A DNA stretch of 57,364 bases from Bifidobacterium aerophilum (GTDB lineage Bacteria; Actinomycetota; Actinomycetes; Actinomycetales; Bifidobacteriaceae): the NCBI RefSeq assembly GCF_010667685.1, contig NZ_WHZW01000021.1, positions 1 through 57,364 of the forward strand, written 5' to 3'. The position numbers and the translations under genes were made by a program. Of this stretch, positions 35,433-45,630 are shown in pieces (position 1 is the first letter of the stretch; every line of letters begins with the position of its first letter). Under the pieces are notes generated by a model. It was not told the DNA's origin. It did not search any database and worked only from the letters and a program-made list of their open reading frames with translations.

Positions 35433-36002
35433 TCACTGTCCGGCACGCGGATCGGACAGGCGATGGTCGAGGATCTCAAAGTCGGTGAAGGTGCGCGTGC
35501 CGCCTTCGCCGGTGGGGGACTGGGCCTCGAACCCGACCTTGAGCAGCCGGTCGAACGGTATGGAGGAGCACAGGCGTGACATGAACCACTGCATGCCGTC
35601 GAAGGAGTAGTGGATCGAGAACACGTCGTCGGTGCGGGCGAGCTGCAGCCAGACGAAATCGCCATGGACGGTGACGCCATAGCAGTCGTCCGAAACGCCG
35701 TCGGTCGCCACGGTGACGACCGACTTGAACCCGTAGTCGCCCTGCTCGAAGCATGCCTTCACCCAATGCGTGTCGTCCTGATAGGCGAACAGCGCGCCGC
35801 CGTCAAACTTCGCCTTGTGCTCGAGCGAGATCTTGGCGCGGCAGACAAAGTCGCCCACGACCGGCCGATAGACGAATGCCGCGTCGGCTACCACGCTGTC
35901 GTCCACGGGATTGACGAAGAAGTCCTTGCCCGGTATGGATTCGATGGTCAGTACGTTGCCGCTGATGTTGAATGTGACGTTGTCCGAGTTCGCGCACAGC
36001 AT
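35433..36002 (-). CDS. DUF1349 family protein (concanavalin-like fold)
   Basis: This 189-aa protein matches the DUF1349 family. Features are the FFVNPVDDSVVADAAFVYRP start, GGALFAYQDDTHWVKACFE in the middle, SIHYSFDGMQWFM, and a terminal GFEAQSPTGEGGTRTFTDFE strand. The fold is a beta-sandwich related to concanavalin-like lectins and glucanases. Members are often small cytosolic proteins linked to carbohydrate gene clusters, but activity is unproven. A ribosome site (gaaagga) precedes the ATG. It is divergent from the AraC regulator at 36249 and is its most likely target. Confidence 0.88.
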   Translation of the reverse strand: MLCANSDNVTFNISGNVLTIESIPGKDFFVNPVDDSVVADAAFVYRPVVGDFVCRAKISLEHKAKFDGGALFAYQDDTHWVKACFEQGDYGFKSVVTVATDGVSDDCYGVTVHGDFVWLQLARTDDVFSIHYSFDGMQWFMSRLCSSIPFDRLLKVGFEAQSPTGEGGTRTFTDFEILDHRLSDPRAGQ

Positions 36003-36248
36003 GATGGAATTCCTTTCGATCGGTGGTCCGGGGCGGGTCTTGCTCCGGCTTGTGCCGGCGTATTCGGGATCGGTGCCCGGCGCTGCGTATCCCGGTTTGA
36101 CCGAGGTGATTGATTATGATGATAATTCCGTAAACTCTTCCAAAGAGCGTTTATTGTGGCGAAATATTGGTATGATGATTCCTGAATATAGGAGAATCGT
36201 TCCATACCGGTGGATTCGATACGCGAAGATGCATGGAGATGAGATGAT

Positions 36249-37166
36249 ATGGCAAACATCGCGGTCCAGGTGAACTCCGACTATCTGGAGGACGTGCGGT
36301 ACGACGACCCCACCCTGCCGATCCACTTCTGCATGGACTACTTCGACACGCTCGCCGGTCACGAGATCAACGTGCACTGGCATCGCGACTTCGAATTCGC
36401 GATCATGCTGCGTGGCGCCTGCGACTATCATCTCGCCGGCGGCGACGCGATACGACTCGAACAGGGCGACGGCATCTTCATCAACTCCGAAGCGCTGCAC
36501 TCGGCCGACAATCCCACCTCGGGCGCGATCATGAGCTGCGTCACGTTCTCGCCGCTGTTCTTCACCGGGCAGCCATCCGGCACGATCTACAGCCGGCACG
36601 TCCTGCCGGTCACGAATCGGCCGCTCGCCGGACTGCATCTCAGTGCGATCCGCGACCGTGACATACTTGCGGAAATACTGACGGTTACGTCAATCGGCAA
36701 ACGCGGGACAACTGCGCCGCTGGAATACGTCGAACACGTGGCGAAACTGTGGCGACTGACGTTGTCGGCGCTCGACAAGGTGCCGGACGAGCGGCCTGAC
36801 GAGACGGAACTGCTTCGTGAACGGCGCCTGCGCACCATGATGACGTTCGTTCAACGACATTTCGGCGACGGCATCGATGTGGCCGACATCGCGGCCAGCG
36901 CCGGCATCGGCCGCACCGAATGTTTCCGACTGTTCACGCGCCTCGCCGCAGTCAGCCCGGGGGAGTACCTGATCTCCTACCGTCTGCGTCGGGCCGCGGC
37001 GATGCTCGGCTCCGACGACGATTCCGTCGCGCACGTCGCCCGTGTCTGCGGGTTCAATGACGCCAGCTATTTCGCCAAACGGTTCCGGCAGCGCTACGGA
37101 TGTACGCCAAGAGAATATCGTGCCATTGCCGGACGGGTTTCGCGGCGTCCTGTGTTGCCGGAGTGA
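36249..37166 (+). CDS. AraC family transcriptional regulator
   Basis: This 305-aa protein has an N-terminal cupin-type sensing domain (HWHRDFEFAIMLRGACDYHL, then GDGIFINSEALHSA) and a C-terminal double HTH (IDVADIAASAGIGRTECFRL, then DSVAHVARVCGFNDASYFAKRF ending in CTPREYR). It is typical of sugar-sensing AraC regulators. A good ribosome site (ggagatgag) precedes the ATG. It is divergent from DUF1349 with a 246-nt AT-rich gap (36003-36248) that holds no other gene. Activation of the divergent gene in response to a carbohydrate is the expected mode. Confidence 0.9.
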   Translation: MANIAVQVNSDYLEDVRYDDPTLPIHFCMDYFDTLAGHEINVHWHRDFEFAIMLRGACDYHLAGGDAIRLEQGDGIFINSEALHSADNPTSGAIMSCVTFSPLFFTGQPSGTIYSRHVLPVTNRPLAGLHLSAIRDRDILAEILTVTSIGKRGTTAPLEYVEHVAKLWRLTLSALDKVPDERPDETELLRERRLRTMMTFVQRHFGDGIDVADIAASAGIGRTECFRLFTRLAAVSPGEYLISYRLRRAAAMLGSDDDSVAHVARVCGFNDASYFAKRFRQRYGCTPREYRAIAGRVSRRPVLPE

Positions 37167-37198
37167 AGATTGGAGCGTGATTGCGAAACTTGCACGTA

Positions 37199-37639
37199 CT
37201 ATTGCGCCCTCCAGATCATGCCGATGTGCGGGATGCCGTCTTCGAGGAACTCGTCGGAGACCTGTGTGAAGCCGAGCTGCTCGTACAGGCCCCGCGCGTA
37301 GGTCTGCGCCTCGATGTGCACGACGTCGGCGTGCGCATGTTCCTGTGCCACACGCAGTCCCTCGCGTACGATCCGCGTGCCGAGCCCCTGTCGGCGGCGG
37401 GTCGCCAGCACGCGGCCGATCGAAACTTCCGGGAACGTGACGCCCGGATCGATCACGCGGCAATAGGCGGCGATGCCGTTCTCGTCGTGCAGGAACGCAT
37501 GCCAGCAATGCCGGTCCGCATCGTCGACCTCCTGATAGGCGCACCGCTGCTCCACCACGAACACCGCCACACGCACGCGATAAATCTCGTACAGTTCCGC
37601 CGCGCTCAGCTCTTCAAATCGTTTCACCGTCAACTGCAT
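37199..37639 (-). CDS. GNAT family N-acetyltransferase, ElaA type
   Basis: This 146-aa protein matches ElaA acetyltransferases. Features are the start LTVKRFEELSAAELYEIYRV, then RVAVFVVEQRCAYQEVDDAD, the acetyl-CoA loop RVLATRRRQGLGTRIVREGL, and the terminal YEQLGFTQVSDEFLEDGIPH region typical of ElaA. The substrate is unknown. It is convergent with the AraC gene (32 nt between ends). The following 224 nt (37640-37863) hold no recognisable gene, only the promoter region of the flavodoxin gene. Confidence 0.92.
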   Translation of the reverse strand: MQLTVKRFEELSAAELYEIYRVRVAVFVVEQRCAYQEVDDADRHCWHAFLHDENGIAAYCRVIDPGVTFPEVSIGRVLATRRRQGLGTRIVREGLRVAQEHAHADVVHIEAQTYARGLYEQLGFTQVSDEFLEDGIPHIGMIWRAQ

Positions 37640-37863
37640 GAGGTCATTGTAAAGAATGCCGACGATTCCATGCCCGAACCGTATGATCCACCATCGAACG
37701 ACGACGCGAGAAAGACGGAATGACGTATGTCTTCAAGGCATGAGCGGGCATCGGACGACACTATTGGTCGATACTATGTGGATGCGGTGTAATACGGAAC
37801 GGAAGCTGCATGCGGTTCAAGACCCGTGGCATGCAGCCATGACCCTCATGGAAAGGAACCATC

Positions 37864-38343
37864 ATGAACAAACGCACGCTCGTCACGTATTTCTCCGCCA
37901 CCGGCACCACGCGCGGCGTGGCCGAACGCCTCGCGCACGCCATCGGCGCGGACCTGAAGGAAATCGTGCCGGCGCAGCCCTACACGGCCGCCGACATCAA
38001 CTGGCGCGACACCGCCAGCCGTTCCAGCGTGGAGCACGCGCACCGCGACATGCGCCCGGCGCTCGCCGAACCGATCGATGTGGAGCCTTACGACGTGGTG
38101 TTCGTCGGCTACCCGCTGTGGTGGGAGACCGCGCCGCGCGTGGTGCGCACCTTCCTCGAAAGCGCGGACTGGGCCGGCAAGACCGTCGTGACGTTCGCCA
38201 CGTCCGGTTCCAGCACGCGCGGCGCCGACGGCGTGCAGCTGCACGACTCCGCACCCGCCGCCCGGTGGGTGCCGGGCCGCCGCGTCGCCGCCTCCGAAAG
38301 CGAGGCCAAGCTCGCCCAGTGGGTCGACGGTCTGAACCTATAG
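37864..38343 (+). CDS. Flavodoxin-like protein
   Basis: This 159-aa protein has the FMN phosphate loop YFSATGTTRGVAERLA (9-24), then VFVGYPLWWETAPRVVRTFL and TFATSGSSTRGADGVQ for the isoalloxazine loops. This is the flavodoxin_4 pattern found in gut Firmicutes and Actinobacteria, where such proteins act as electron carriers or small reductases. A ribosome site (ggaaagga) precedes the ATG. It appears monocistronic. The next 250 nt (38344-38596) contain no other gene. Confidence 0.9.
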   Translation: MNKRTLVTYFSATGTTRGVAERLAHAIGADLKEIVPAQPYTAADINWRDTASRSSVEHAHRDMRPALAEPIDVEPYDVVFVGYPLWWETAPRVVRTFLESADWAGKTVVTFATSGSSTRGADGVQLHDSAPAARWVPGRRVAASESEAKLAQWVDGLNL

Positions 38344-38596
38344 TTCGGCATCGTGGTGACGCCTGTGTCCGGCAGATTCGCGCACAGGCCGATAATGGCC
38401 GTCTCCGCGTTGCGTCAATGATTGTTGCGCGGGCTGATGAACCGATCGGATCAGTCGCGCACGGCGAAGCCGGCATCTGCGATGCGCGACTGCATAGACA
38501 CCCAACCATGCGTGAACCGTATGACGAAAGAACACCGCTCCGGGCGCGCGGCTACGATGGGGCGTCATGAGCACAAAGCAACATGGAGGAGGGAAT

Positions 38597-38932
38597 ATGG
38601 CGGTCACCTGGCTGCTGCTGTTCGTGACCATCTGCTGCGAAGTGGTGGCGACATTGTCGTTGCGCGCGTCCGAAGGGTTCTCCAAACCCATGTGGGCGAT
38701 CCCGGTCATTATCGGCTACGTGACGTGCTTCTACCTGCTGTCCGTGGTGCTGGAACGCGGCATGCCGACCGCGCTCGCCTACGGCGTGTGGTCGTGCGTG
38801 GGCATCATCCTGACCGCATTCGCCGCACGCGTGCTGTTCCATGACCCGCTGAACTGGAAGATGCTCGCGGGCATGGCCATCATGATCGTCGGCATTGCCG
38901 TCATGCAGTGGGGCACGCACGCCGTGGCATGA
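38597..38932 (+). CDS. Small multidrug resistance (SMR) transporter
   Basis: This 111-aa membrane protein has four helices. The essential Glu lies in the first helix (LLLFVTICCEVVATLSLRAS, Glu at about residue 14). Other features are FYLLSVVLERGMPTALAYGVW and GMAIMIVGIAVMQW. This is the EmrE/QacE/SugE family, which exports cationic drugs, quaternary ammonium or guanidinium using the proton gradient. The ATG at 38597 is chosen because GGAGGAGGG precedes it by 5 nt. An ATG at 38567 would add ten polar residues. No guanidine riboswitch is evident upstream. Confidence 0.92.
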   Translation: MAVTWLLLFVTICCEVVATLSLRASEGFSKPMWAIPVIIGYVTCFYLLSVVLERGMPTALAYGVWSCVGIILTAFAARVLFHDPLNWKMLAGMAIMIVGIAVMQWGTHAVA

Positions 38933-38957
38933 CGGCATGGGCACGCATGACGAATGC

Positions 38958-38999
38958 GGGGCGGGGCGCATACGGATATGGTCCGTATGCGCCCCGCCC
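38958..38999. terminator. Strong hairpin between SMR and aldo/keto reductase genes
   Basis: An 18-bp perfect stem, 38958-38975 with 38982-38999, and a short loop lie between convergent genes. Only a short T-tract (cttat) follows. It likely ends both transcripts. Confidence 0.75.
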
Positions 39000-39046
39000 T
39001 TATGCGTTGCGTGGTCGAGTCGTCCGAGTTGACCACGGTGCGTCCG

Positions 39047-41090
<2,044 letters not shown>

Positions 41091-41308
41091 GGGTTGTCCT
41101 TATATCGTCGAATGGATGGTTGCGTGTCGTCCAGGTTCATGACTGGGCGGCGTGTCCATGATTATGGTATGGCGTTCGGCTTCGGCACACATGACTTCAG
41201 CGATTGCTTCTGGTTGCCGTCGCGTGAACCATATGTTTATGCGAGTCCGATCGGTGCGATCGCGGCCGAACACGCGTCTGCCAGACCGGATGTCGCGTGG
41301 CGTCGCGA

Positions 41309-41962
41309 TCAGACGTGGCCGATGACGTGAGCGGGATTGCCGGCGACGATCGCGCCGGCCGGCACGTCGTGCGTGACGATCGCGCCCGCGCCGACGATCG
41401 CGCCGTCGCCGACCGTCACGTGCTGCAGGATGATCGCGCCCGCGCCGATCCACACGCGTCTGCCGATCGTGATCGGCTGGCTCACGGTGGTCGCGCGATG
41501 CGCCGGGTCCTTCATGTGGTTGATGGTGATGAGCTGTACGTTTGGCCCCAGAAACGAGTCGTCGCCGATGCTGATGCCGCCGCGGTCCATGAGCGTGCAT
41601 CCCCAGTTGATGAACACGTTGCGTCCGAGCGTGATGTTGCGCCCGAAATCCGTGTAGAACGGTGGGTTGAGTCGGAACGACGGGTCCACGCTGTGGCCGA
41701 CGATTTGCTCGAAAATCTCATGGATTTCCTTGGGTTCATGCAAGCCGGTGTTCAGTTCGGCGCACAGCCGTTTCGTGGCGCGGATGATGGTGCCGATGAC
41801 GGCGTCGTAGCCGGGCTCGTGCGGGTCGACGGGTTTGCCGCCGCGGTCTCGGGCGAGCAGGTCCGTCGCCCGGAAGGACGACTCCGGCGATTCCGTATCG
41901 GGAATGCCGTCGCGGACTGCGGATGTGTCGTTTGCGACGGAAAGGGTTGCGGTGGAGGTCAT
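41309..41962 (-). CDS. Hexapeptide-repeat acetyltransferase
   Basis: This 217-aa left-handed beta-helix acetyltransferase is related to maltose acetyltransferases but has a different N-terminus. A polar 35-residue start is followed by a helical region ([20 protein letters not shown]). The active-site segment is [10 protein letters not shown] with the conserved His, and hexapeptide coils follow ([20 protein letters not shown], then [19 protein letters not shown]). The acceptor is unknown. A ribosome site (cgaaaggaa) precedes the ATG at 41962. It is divergent from the LysR gene at 42127 with a 164-nt gap. Confidence 0.9.
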   Translation of the reverse strand: MTSTATLSVANDTSAVRDGIPDTESPESSFRATDLLARDRGGKPVDPHEPGYDAVIGTIIRATKRLCAELNTGLHEPKEIHEIFEQIVGHSVDPSFRLNPPFYTDFGRNITLGRNVFINWGCTLMDRGGISIGDDSFLGPNVQLITINHMKDPAHRATTVSQPITIGRRVWIGAGAIILQHVTVGDGAIVGAGAIVTHDVPAGAIVAGNPAHVIGHV

Positions 41963-42126
41963 GATGCGTTCCTTTCGACGATCGCCATCATTGAACCGCC
42001 TCGATCACGCATTGTCCAATAGCATGAGCATATGGTCGTCTATGCTTAAAATGTATGGCTAATGTCGTAGCGGCATCCGGTCGGATGCGCCATGGCGATG
42101 CGGGCGACGGCGGAACGGAGCGAGGC

Positions 42127-43002
42127 ATGGAGCTGCGTGTGTTACGGTATTTTCTGGCGGCTGCCGAGGAAGGCAGCGTCACCGGCGGCGCCGAACTGCT
42201 GCGGATATCCCAGCCCACGATGTCGCGGCAGCTACAGCAGCTCGAACGCGAGTTGGGCGTGACGCTGTTCGAACGAGGCCAACGATCCATTACGCTGACC
42301 CCGGAAGGCATGCTGCTGCGTGACCGGGCGCGGGCGCTCGTCGAACTCGCCGACAAGACGATAAGCGATGTGTCGAACCGTTCGGCCGGGGAACTGGATG
42401 GCGAGATCGCGATATGTTGCGGCGAACTGCGCGGCGTCGACTGGATCGCCGAACGCATGGCCGTGTTCCGCGCTCGGCATCCGCGTGTGCGGTTCGCGTT
42501 GTTCTCCGCGACGGCCGATGTGATGCAGGAACGACTGGAACAGGGTCTGTCCGATGTCGCCGTGATGGGCGGGGCGATCGACGCGGAACGGTTCGGCTTC
42601 CTGAATTTGCCGCAGGCGGACCGATGGGGCGTGATGATGCGCGACGACGATCCGCTGTCCGGTCTCGACGGGATCACTCCTGACGATCTCGGGGGACGGG
42701 AGGTGCTGATGCAGTACCGCCCGCAGGTGCGCGGCATGTTGGACAACTGGTTTGGTGGCGTACGTGACGAGATCACGGTTTCCGGCACGTACAACCTGCC
42801 GTTGAATGCGGCGATCGCGGTGCGGCACGGTCTCGGCGTCGCGCTGTGCATCGACGTTGGACAGGTCGGCGAAGGCCTGCGGTTCGTGCCATTGACGCCG
42901 CATCTTGACGTGCCGTCCGTTGTCGTGTGGAAGCGGAACCGTACGCTCAATCCCTCGGCTGCGGCGTTCGTCGAGTTCCTGAGATCTGGAGGTTCAATTT
43001 AG
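42127..43002 (+). CDS. LysR family transcriptional regulator
   Basis: This 291-aa protein begins MELRVLRYFLAAAEEGSVTG with the LysR HTH (ISQPTMSRQLQQLERELGVT). The effector domain is of the type common in Lactobacillales/Bifidobacteriales (DVAVMGGAIDAERFGFLNLP, then GLGVALCIDV). The ATG at 42127 is chosen from the family start and the gagcgagg upstream. A longer frame to 42055 is possible. It is divergent from the acetyltransferase gene, its probable target. The stop overlaps the first TTGAAC-type repeat that leads to the aminotransferase promoter. Confidence 0.9.
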   Translation: MELRVLRYFLAAAEEGSVTGGAELLRISQPTMSRQLQQLERELGVTLFERGQRSITLTPEGMLLRDRARALVELADKTISDVSNRSAGELDGEIAICCGELRGVDWIAERMAVFRARHPRVRFALFSATADVMQERLEQGLSDVAVMGGAIDAERFGFLNLPQADRWGVMMRDDDPLSGLDGITPDDLGGREVLMQYRPQVRGMLDNWFGGVRDEITVSGTYNLPLNAAIAVRHGLGVALCIDVGQVGEGLRFVPLTPHLDVPSVVVWKRNRTLNPSAAAFVEFLRSGGSI

Positions 43003-43088
43003 CTATCGATAAGCCAAGAATTGAACTTGCGGCGTTTTGTTACATGATGCGGTGCTATGGTTTGAACCAATGATTTTGAACTTTGAAC
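42992..43088. promoter_or_regulatory. TTGAAC repeat cluster before the HTH-aminotransferase gene
   Basis: GTTCAATT (42992-42999) and AATTGAAC (43019-43026) are perfect inverted repeats. TTTGAAC then occurs at 43061-43067, 43075-43081 and 43082-43088, so five copies of the TTGAAC core lie within 97 nt. The last three sit in the promoter/leader region, ending 22 nt before the start codon. The encoded HTH domain is an obvious candidate binder. Confidence 0.5.
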
Positions 43089-43110
43089 TTTCCGGGATTG
43101 GGGGAGCGGC

Positions 43111-44649
43111 ATGGAAAGTTTTGCGACGCGGCTGAAGACGGCGATGGGCGCACGCCATCTCAAACAGGTCGACATCGTACATGCCGCCGAACGGGCCGGG
43201 GTCAAACTCGGCAAAAGCCACATCAGCCAGTATGTCGGCGGCAAGACCATACCGCGCACGGAAACGCTGCGGTTCCTCGCCGACACGCTCGGCGTCGACG
43301 AGGAGTGGCTGCTCGGCCATGATACGCCGCCGGCGAGCCGGTCGCAGCCGGTCGCAGCCTCCATCTCGCCGGCATCATCACAACAACACGCAACGTCAGA
43401 CCACCCAATCATCCTGTCGGAAGAAGGAATCCCCATGCGTCAGTTCCACAAATCCACCAAACTCGACAATGTCCTCTACGACGTGCGCGGCCCGGTCGTC
43501 GACGAGGCCGCCCGCATGGAGGAGGCGGGCATGCACGTGCTCAAGCTCAACATCGGCAACCCAGCGCCGTTCGGCTTCCGCACGCCCGACGAGGTCGTCT
43601 ACGACATGTCCCGCCAGCTGACCGACACCGAAGGCTACTCCGCGTCCAAGGGACTGTTCTCCGCCCGCAAGGCCATCATGCAGTACGCGCAGCTCAAGAA
43701 CATCCCCAATGTCGGCATCGAGGACATCTACACCGGCAACGGCGTGAGCGAGCTCATCAACCTGTCGATGTCCGCGCTGCTCGACGACGGCGACGAGGTG
43801 CTCGTGCCCAGCCCCGATTACCCGTTGTGGACCGCCTGCGTGAACCTCGCCGGCGGCACCGCCGTGCACTACGTGTGCGACGAGCAGTCCGAATGGTATC
43901 CGGACATCGACGATATGCGATCCAAGATCACCGACCGCACCGTCGCGATCGTCCTGATCAACCCGAACAACCCGACCGGCGCGCTCTACCCGCCCGAAGT
44001 ACTCCAGCAGATCGTCGACCTCGCCCGCGAACACCAGCTCATGATCTTCTCCGACGAGATCTACGACCGACTCGTCATGGACGGTCTGAAGCACGTCTCG
44101 ATCGCCTCGATGGCGCCAGACCTGTTTTGCGTCACGTTCTCCGGCCTGTCGAAGTCGCACATGATCGCCGGCTACCGCGTCGGCTGGATGGTGCTCTCCG
44201 GCAACAAGCGCATCGCCAAGGACTACATCGAAGGCCTCAACATGCTCGCCAACATGCGCATCTGCTCGAACGTGCCCGCCCAGTCGATCGTGCAGACCGC
44301 GCTCGGCGGCCACCAGTCCGTCAACGACTACATCGTGCCCGGCGGCCGCATCCACGACCAGCGCGACTACATCTACAACGCGCTCAACTCGATCGACGGC
44401 GTCACCGCGGTCAAGCCGAAAGCCGCGTTCTACATCTTCCCGAAACTCGACGTGAAGAAGTTCAACATTACCGACGACGAAGAGTTCGCGCTCGACCTGC
44501 TGCACGACAAGCGCATCCTCATCACGCGTGGCGGCGGCTTCAACTGGCAGGAGCCGGACCACTTCCGCATCGTCTACCTGCCGCGCATCGAAGTGCTCAA
44601 GGACGCGGTCGACAAGCTCACCGACTTCCTGTCGTACTACCGCCAGTAA
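43111..44649 (+). CDS. Xre-type HTH domain fused to an AlaA-like aminotransferase
   Basis: This 512-aa protein has an N-terminal Cro/Xre HTH in residues ~1-70 (LKQVDIVHAAERAGVKLGKS, then HISQYVGGKTIPRT). A Ser/Pro/Gln linker spans ~72-108. From residue 109 there is a complete fold-type I aminotransferase of 404 residues. It contains LKLNIGNPAPFGF, GNGVSELINLSMSALL, NPNNPTGALYP and the PLP lysine in FSGLSKSHMIAGYRVGW. The enzyme part matches glutamate-pyruvate aminotransferase AlaA in length and motifs. An internal ATG at 43435 has aagaagga 6 nt upstream, so a stand-alone enzyme may also be made. Upstream TTGAAC repeats suggest autoregulation. Confidence 0.9.
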   Translation: MESFATRLKTAMGARHLKQVDIVHAAERAGVKLGKSHISQYVGGKTIPRTETLRFLADTLGVDEEWLLGHDTPPASRSQPVAASISPASSQQHATSDHPIILSEEGIPMRQFHKSTKLDNVLYDVRGPVVDEAARMEEAGMHVLKLNIGNPAPFGFRTPDEVVYDMSRQLTDTEGYSASKGLFSARKAIMQYAQLKNIPNVGIEDIYTGNGVSELINLSMSALLDDGDEVLVPSPDYPLWTACVNLAGGTAVHYVCDEQSEWYPDIDDMRSKITDRTVAIVLINPNNPTGALYPPEVLQQIVDLAREHQLMIFSDEIYDRLVMDGLKHVSIASMAPDLFCVTFSGLSKSHMIAGYRVGWMVLSGNKRIAKDYIEGLNMLANMRICSNVPAQSIVQTALGGHQSVNDYIVPGGRIHDQRDYIYNALNSIDGVTAVKPKAAFYIFPKLDVKKFNITDDEEFALDLLHDKRILITRGGGFNWQEPDHFRIVYLPRIEVLKDAVDKLTDFLSYYRQ

Positions 44650-44675
44650 GCCGACGCCGTTATCGGCCGACAATG

Positions 44676-44717
44676 CGGGCGGGGGCGATCCTTCTCGGAT
44701 AGGATCGCCCCCGCCCG
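44676..44717 (+). terminator. Terminator hairpin between aminotransferase and lepB
   Basis: A perfect 16-bp GC-rich stem, 44676-44691 with 44702-44717, and a 10-nt loop lie between convergent genes. The following sequence (ttcgttgtc) is only moderately T-rich. Confidence 0.75.
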
Positions 44718-44748
44718 TTCGTTGTCGCGGCATCGGCCGCACGAAGAA

Positions 44749-45393
44749 TCACTGCGCTTCCGGCACCGACGCGAACACGTCATGATGCGAGTCGAGCACA
44801 TGCATGCGGGTCAGCGGCCAGAACGTGAACACCGCCACGCCCACCACGTTGTCCAACGGCACCTGGCCTCCGTTCGCGTCGTTCTGGTGGGCGCGGCTGT
44901 CGGCGCTGCCCGAACGGTTGTCGCCCATCACCCACATCATGCCCTCGCCGACCGTGACGCTGAACGCCTGGTCGGACGGATTCACCCCCGAGCGCAGATA
45001 CGACGATTCGTCGATCGCCACGCCGTTGATCTTGAGAGGAGCGCCGCCCCCGTCGCAGCTGACCGTGTCCCCGGGCATGCCGATCACGCGTTTGATCAGA
45101 TACTCGCCCTTGCCGGCGGTCAGCCAGTTGTCCGGATCCCTGAACACGACGATGTCGCCGCGCTCGGGCTTCATCACCTTGATCGCCGCCACGCGGTCCT
45201 CCAACTGGATTGTGTCGAGCATGCTGCCGGACGGAATCACATACGTGCCGAGCAGGAACACGCGCACCAGCGCCACCACGACGACCGGCACCACGATCCA
45301 CGGCACCCAGCTCAGCAGTTCACCCACCGTGTCCGTGCCGGATTCGTCGGCCGGATTCGTCCGGCGCGGTGCCACGTGCTTGCCTGTTGCCAT
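44749..45393 (-). CDS. lepB: Signal peptidase I
   Basis: This 214-aa type I signal peptidase has a single N-terminal membrane helix (residues ~27-48). The nucleophile Ser57 lies in YVIPSGSMLDT, and the general base Lys101 in LIKRVIGMPGD. VMGDNRSGSADSRAH is the box-E motif. It cleaves signal peptides on the outer face of the membrane. The ATG at 45393 is preferred because the longer frame to 45546 lacks family similarity and crosses the promoter region. It is divergent from gltB. Confidence 0.93.
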   Translation of the reverse strand: MATGKHVAPRRTNPADESGTDTVGELLSWVPWIVVPVVVVALVRVFLLGTYVIPSGSMLDTIQLEDRVAAIKVMKPERGDIVVFRDPDNWLTAGKGEYLIKRVIGMPGDTVSCDGGGAPLKINGVAIDESSYLRSGVNPSDQAFSVTVGEGMMWVMGDNRSGSADSRAHQNDANGGQVPLDNVVGVAVFTFWPLTRMHVLDSHHDVFASVPEAQ

Positions 45394-45497
45394 GTGATGC
45401 CCCTGTTCCTGATTCGGCGATGACTGGCACATCATATAACACCGGTCTGCCCCCGACCGGTTTTCGCCGGAGGAAGGTTTTCCGTTAAAATTGGGTA

Positions 45498-45524
45498 TTG
45501 ACAAATTTCCCGACTCGGTATATG
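45498..45524 (+). promoter_or_regulatory. Possible gltBD promoter
   Basis: TTGACA (45498-45503) is followed by TATATG (45519-45524) with a short 15-nt spacer. A second TTGACA lies at 45540-45545 with a TACTCT at 45557-45562. Both are upstream of gltB in an AT-richer stretch. Spacing is not ideal for either pair. Confidence 0.35.
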
Positions 45525-45630
45525 GACGGTGAAACCTGTTTGACATGACTGAGCGGTACTCTGTCTACGCATTGACCAAAGAACCGCAGAATCCCGGTGG
45601 CTCTGCCAAAACGATATGAAGGTGGTTTCG

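Noticed and set aside
38344..38596. Guanidine riboswitch upstream of the SMR gene
   Set aside because: No conserved guanidine aptamer motif (for example paired ACGR-loop hairpins) could be found in the leader.
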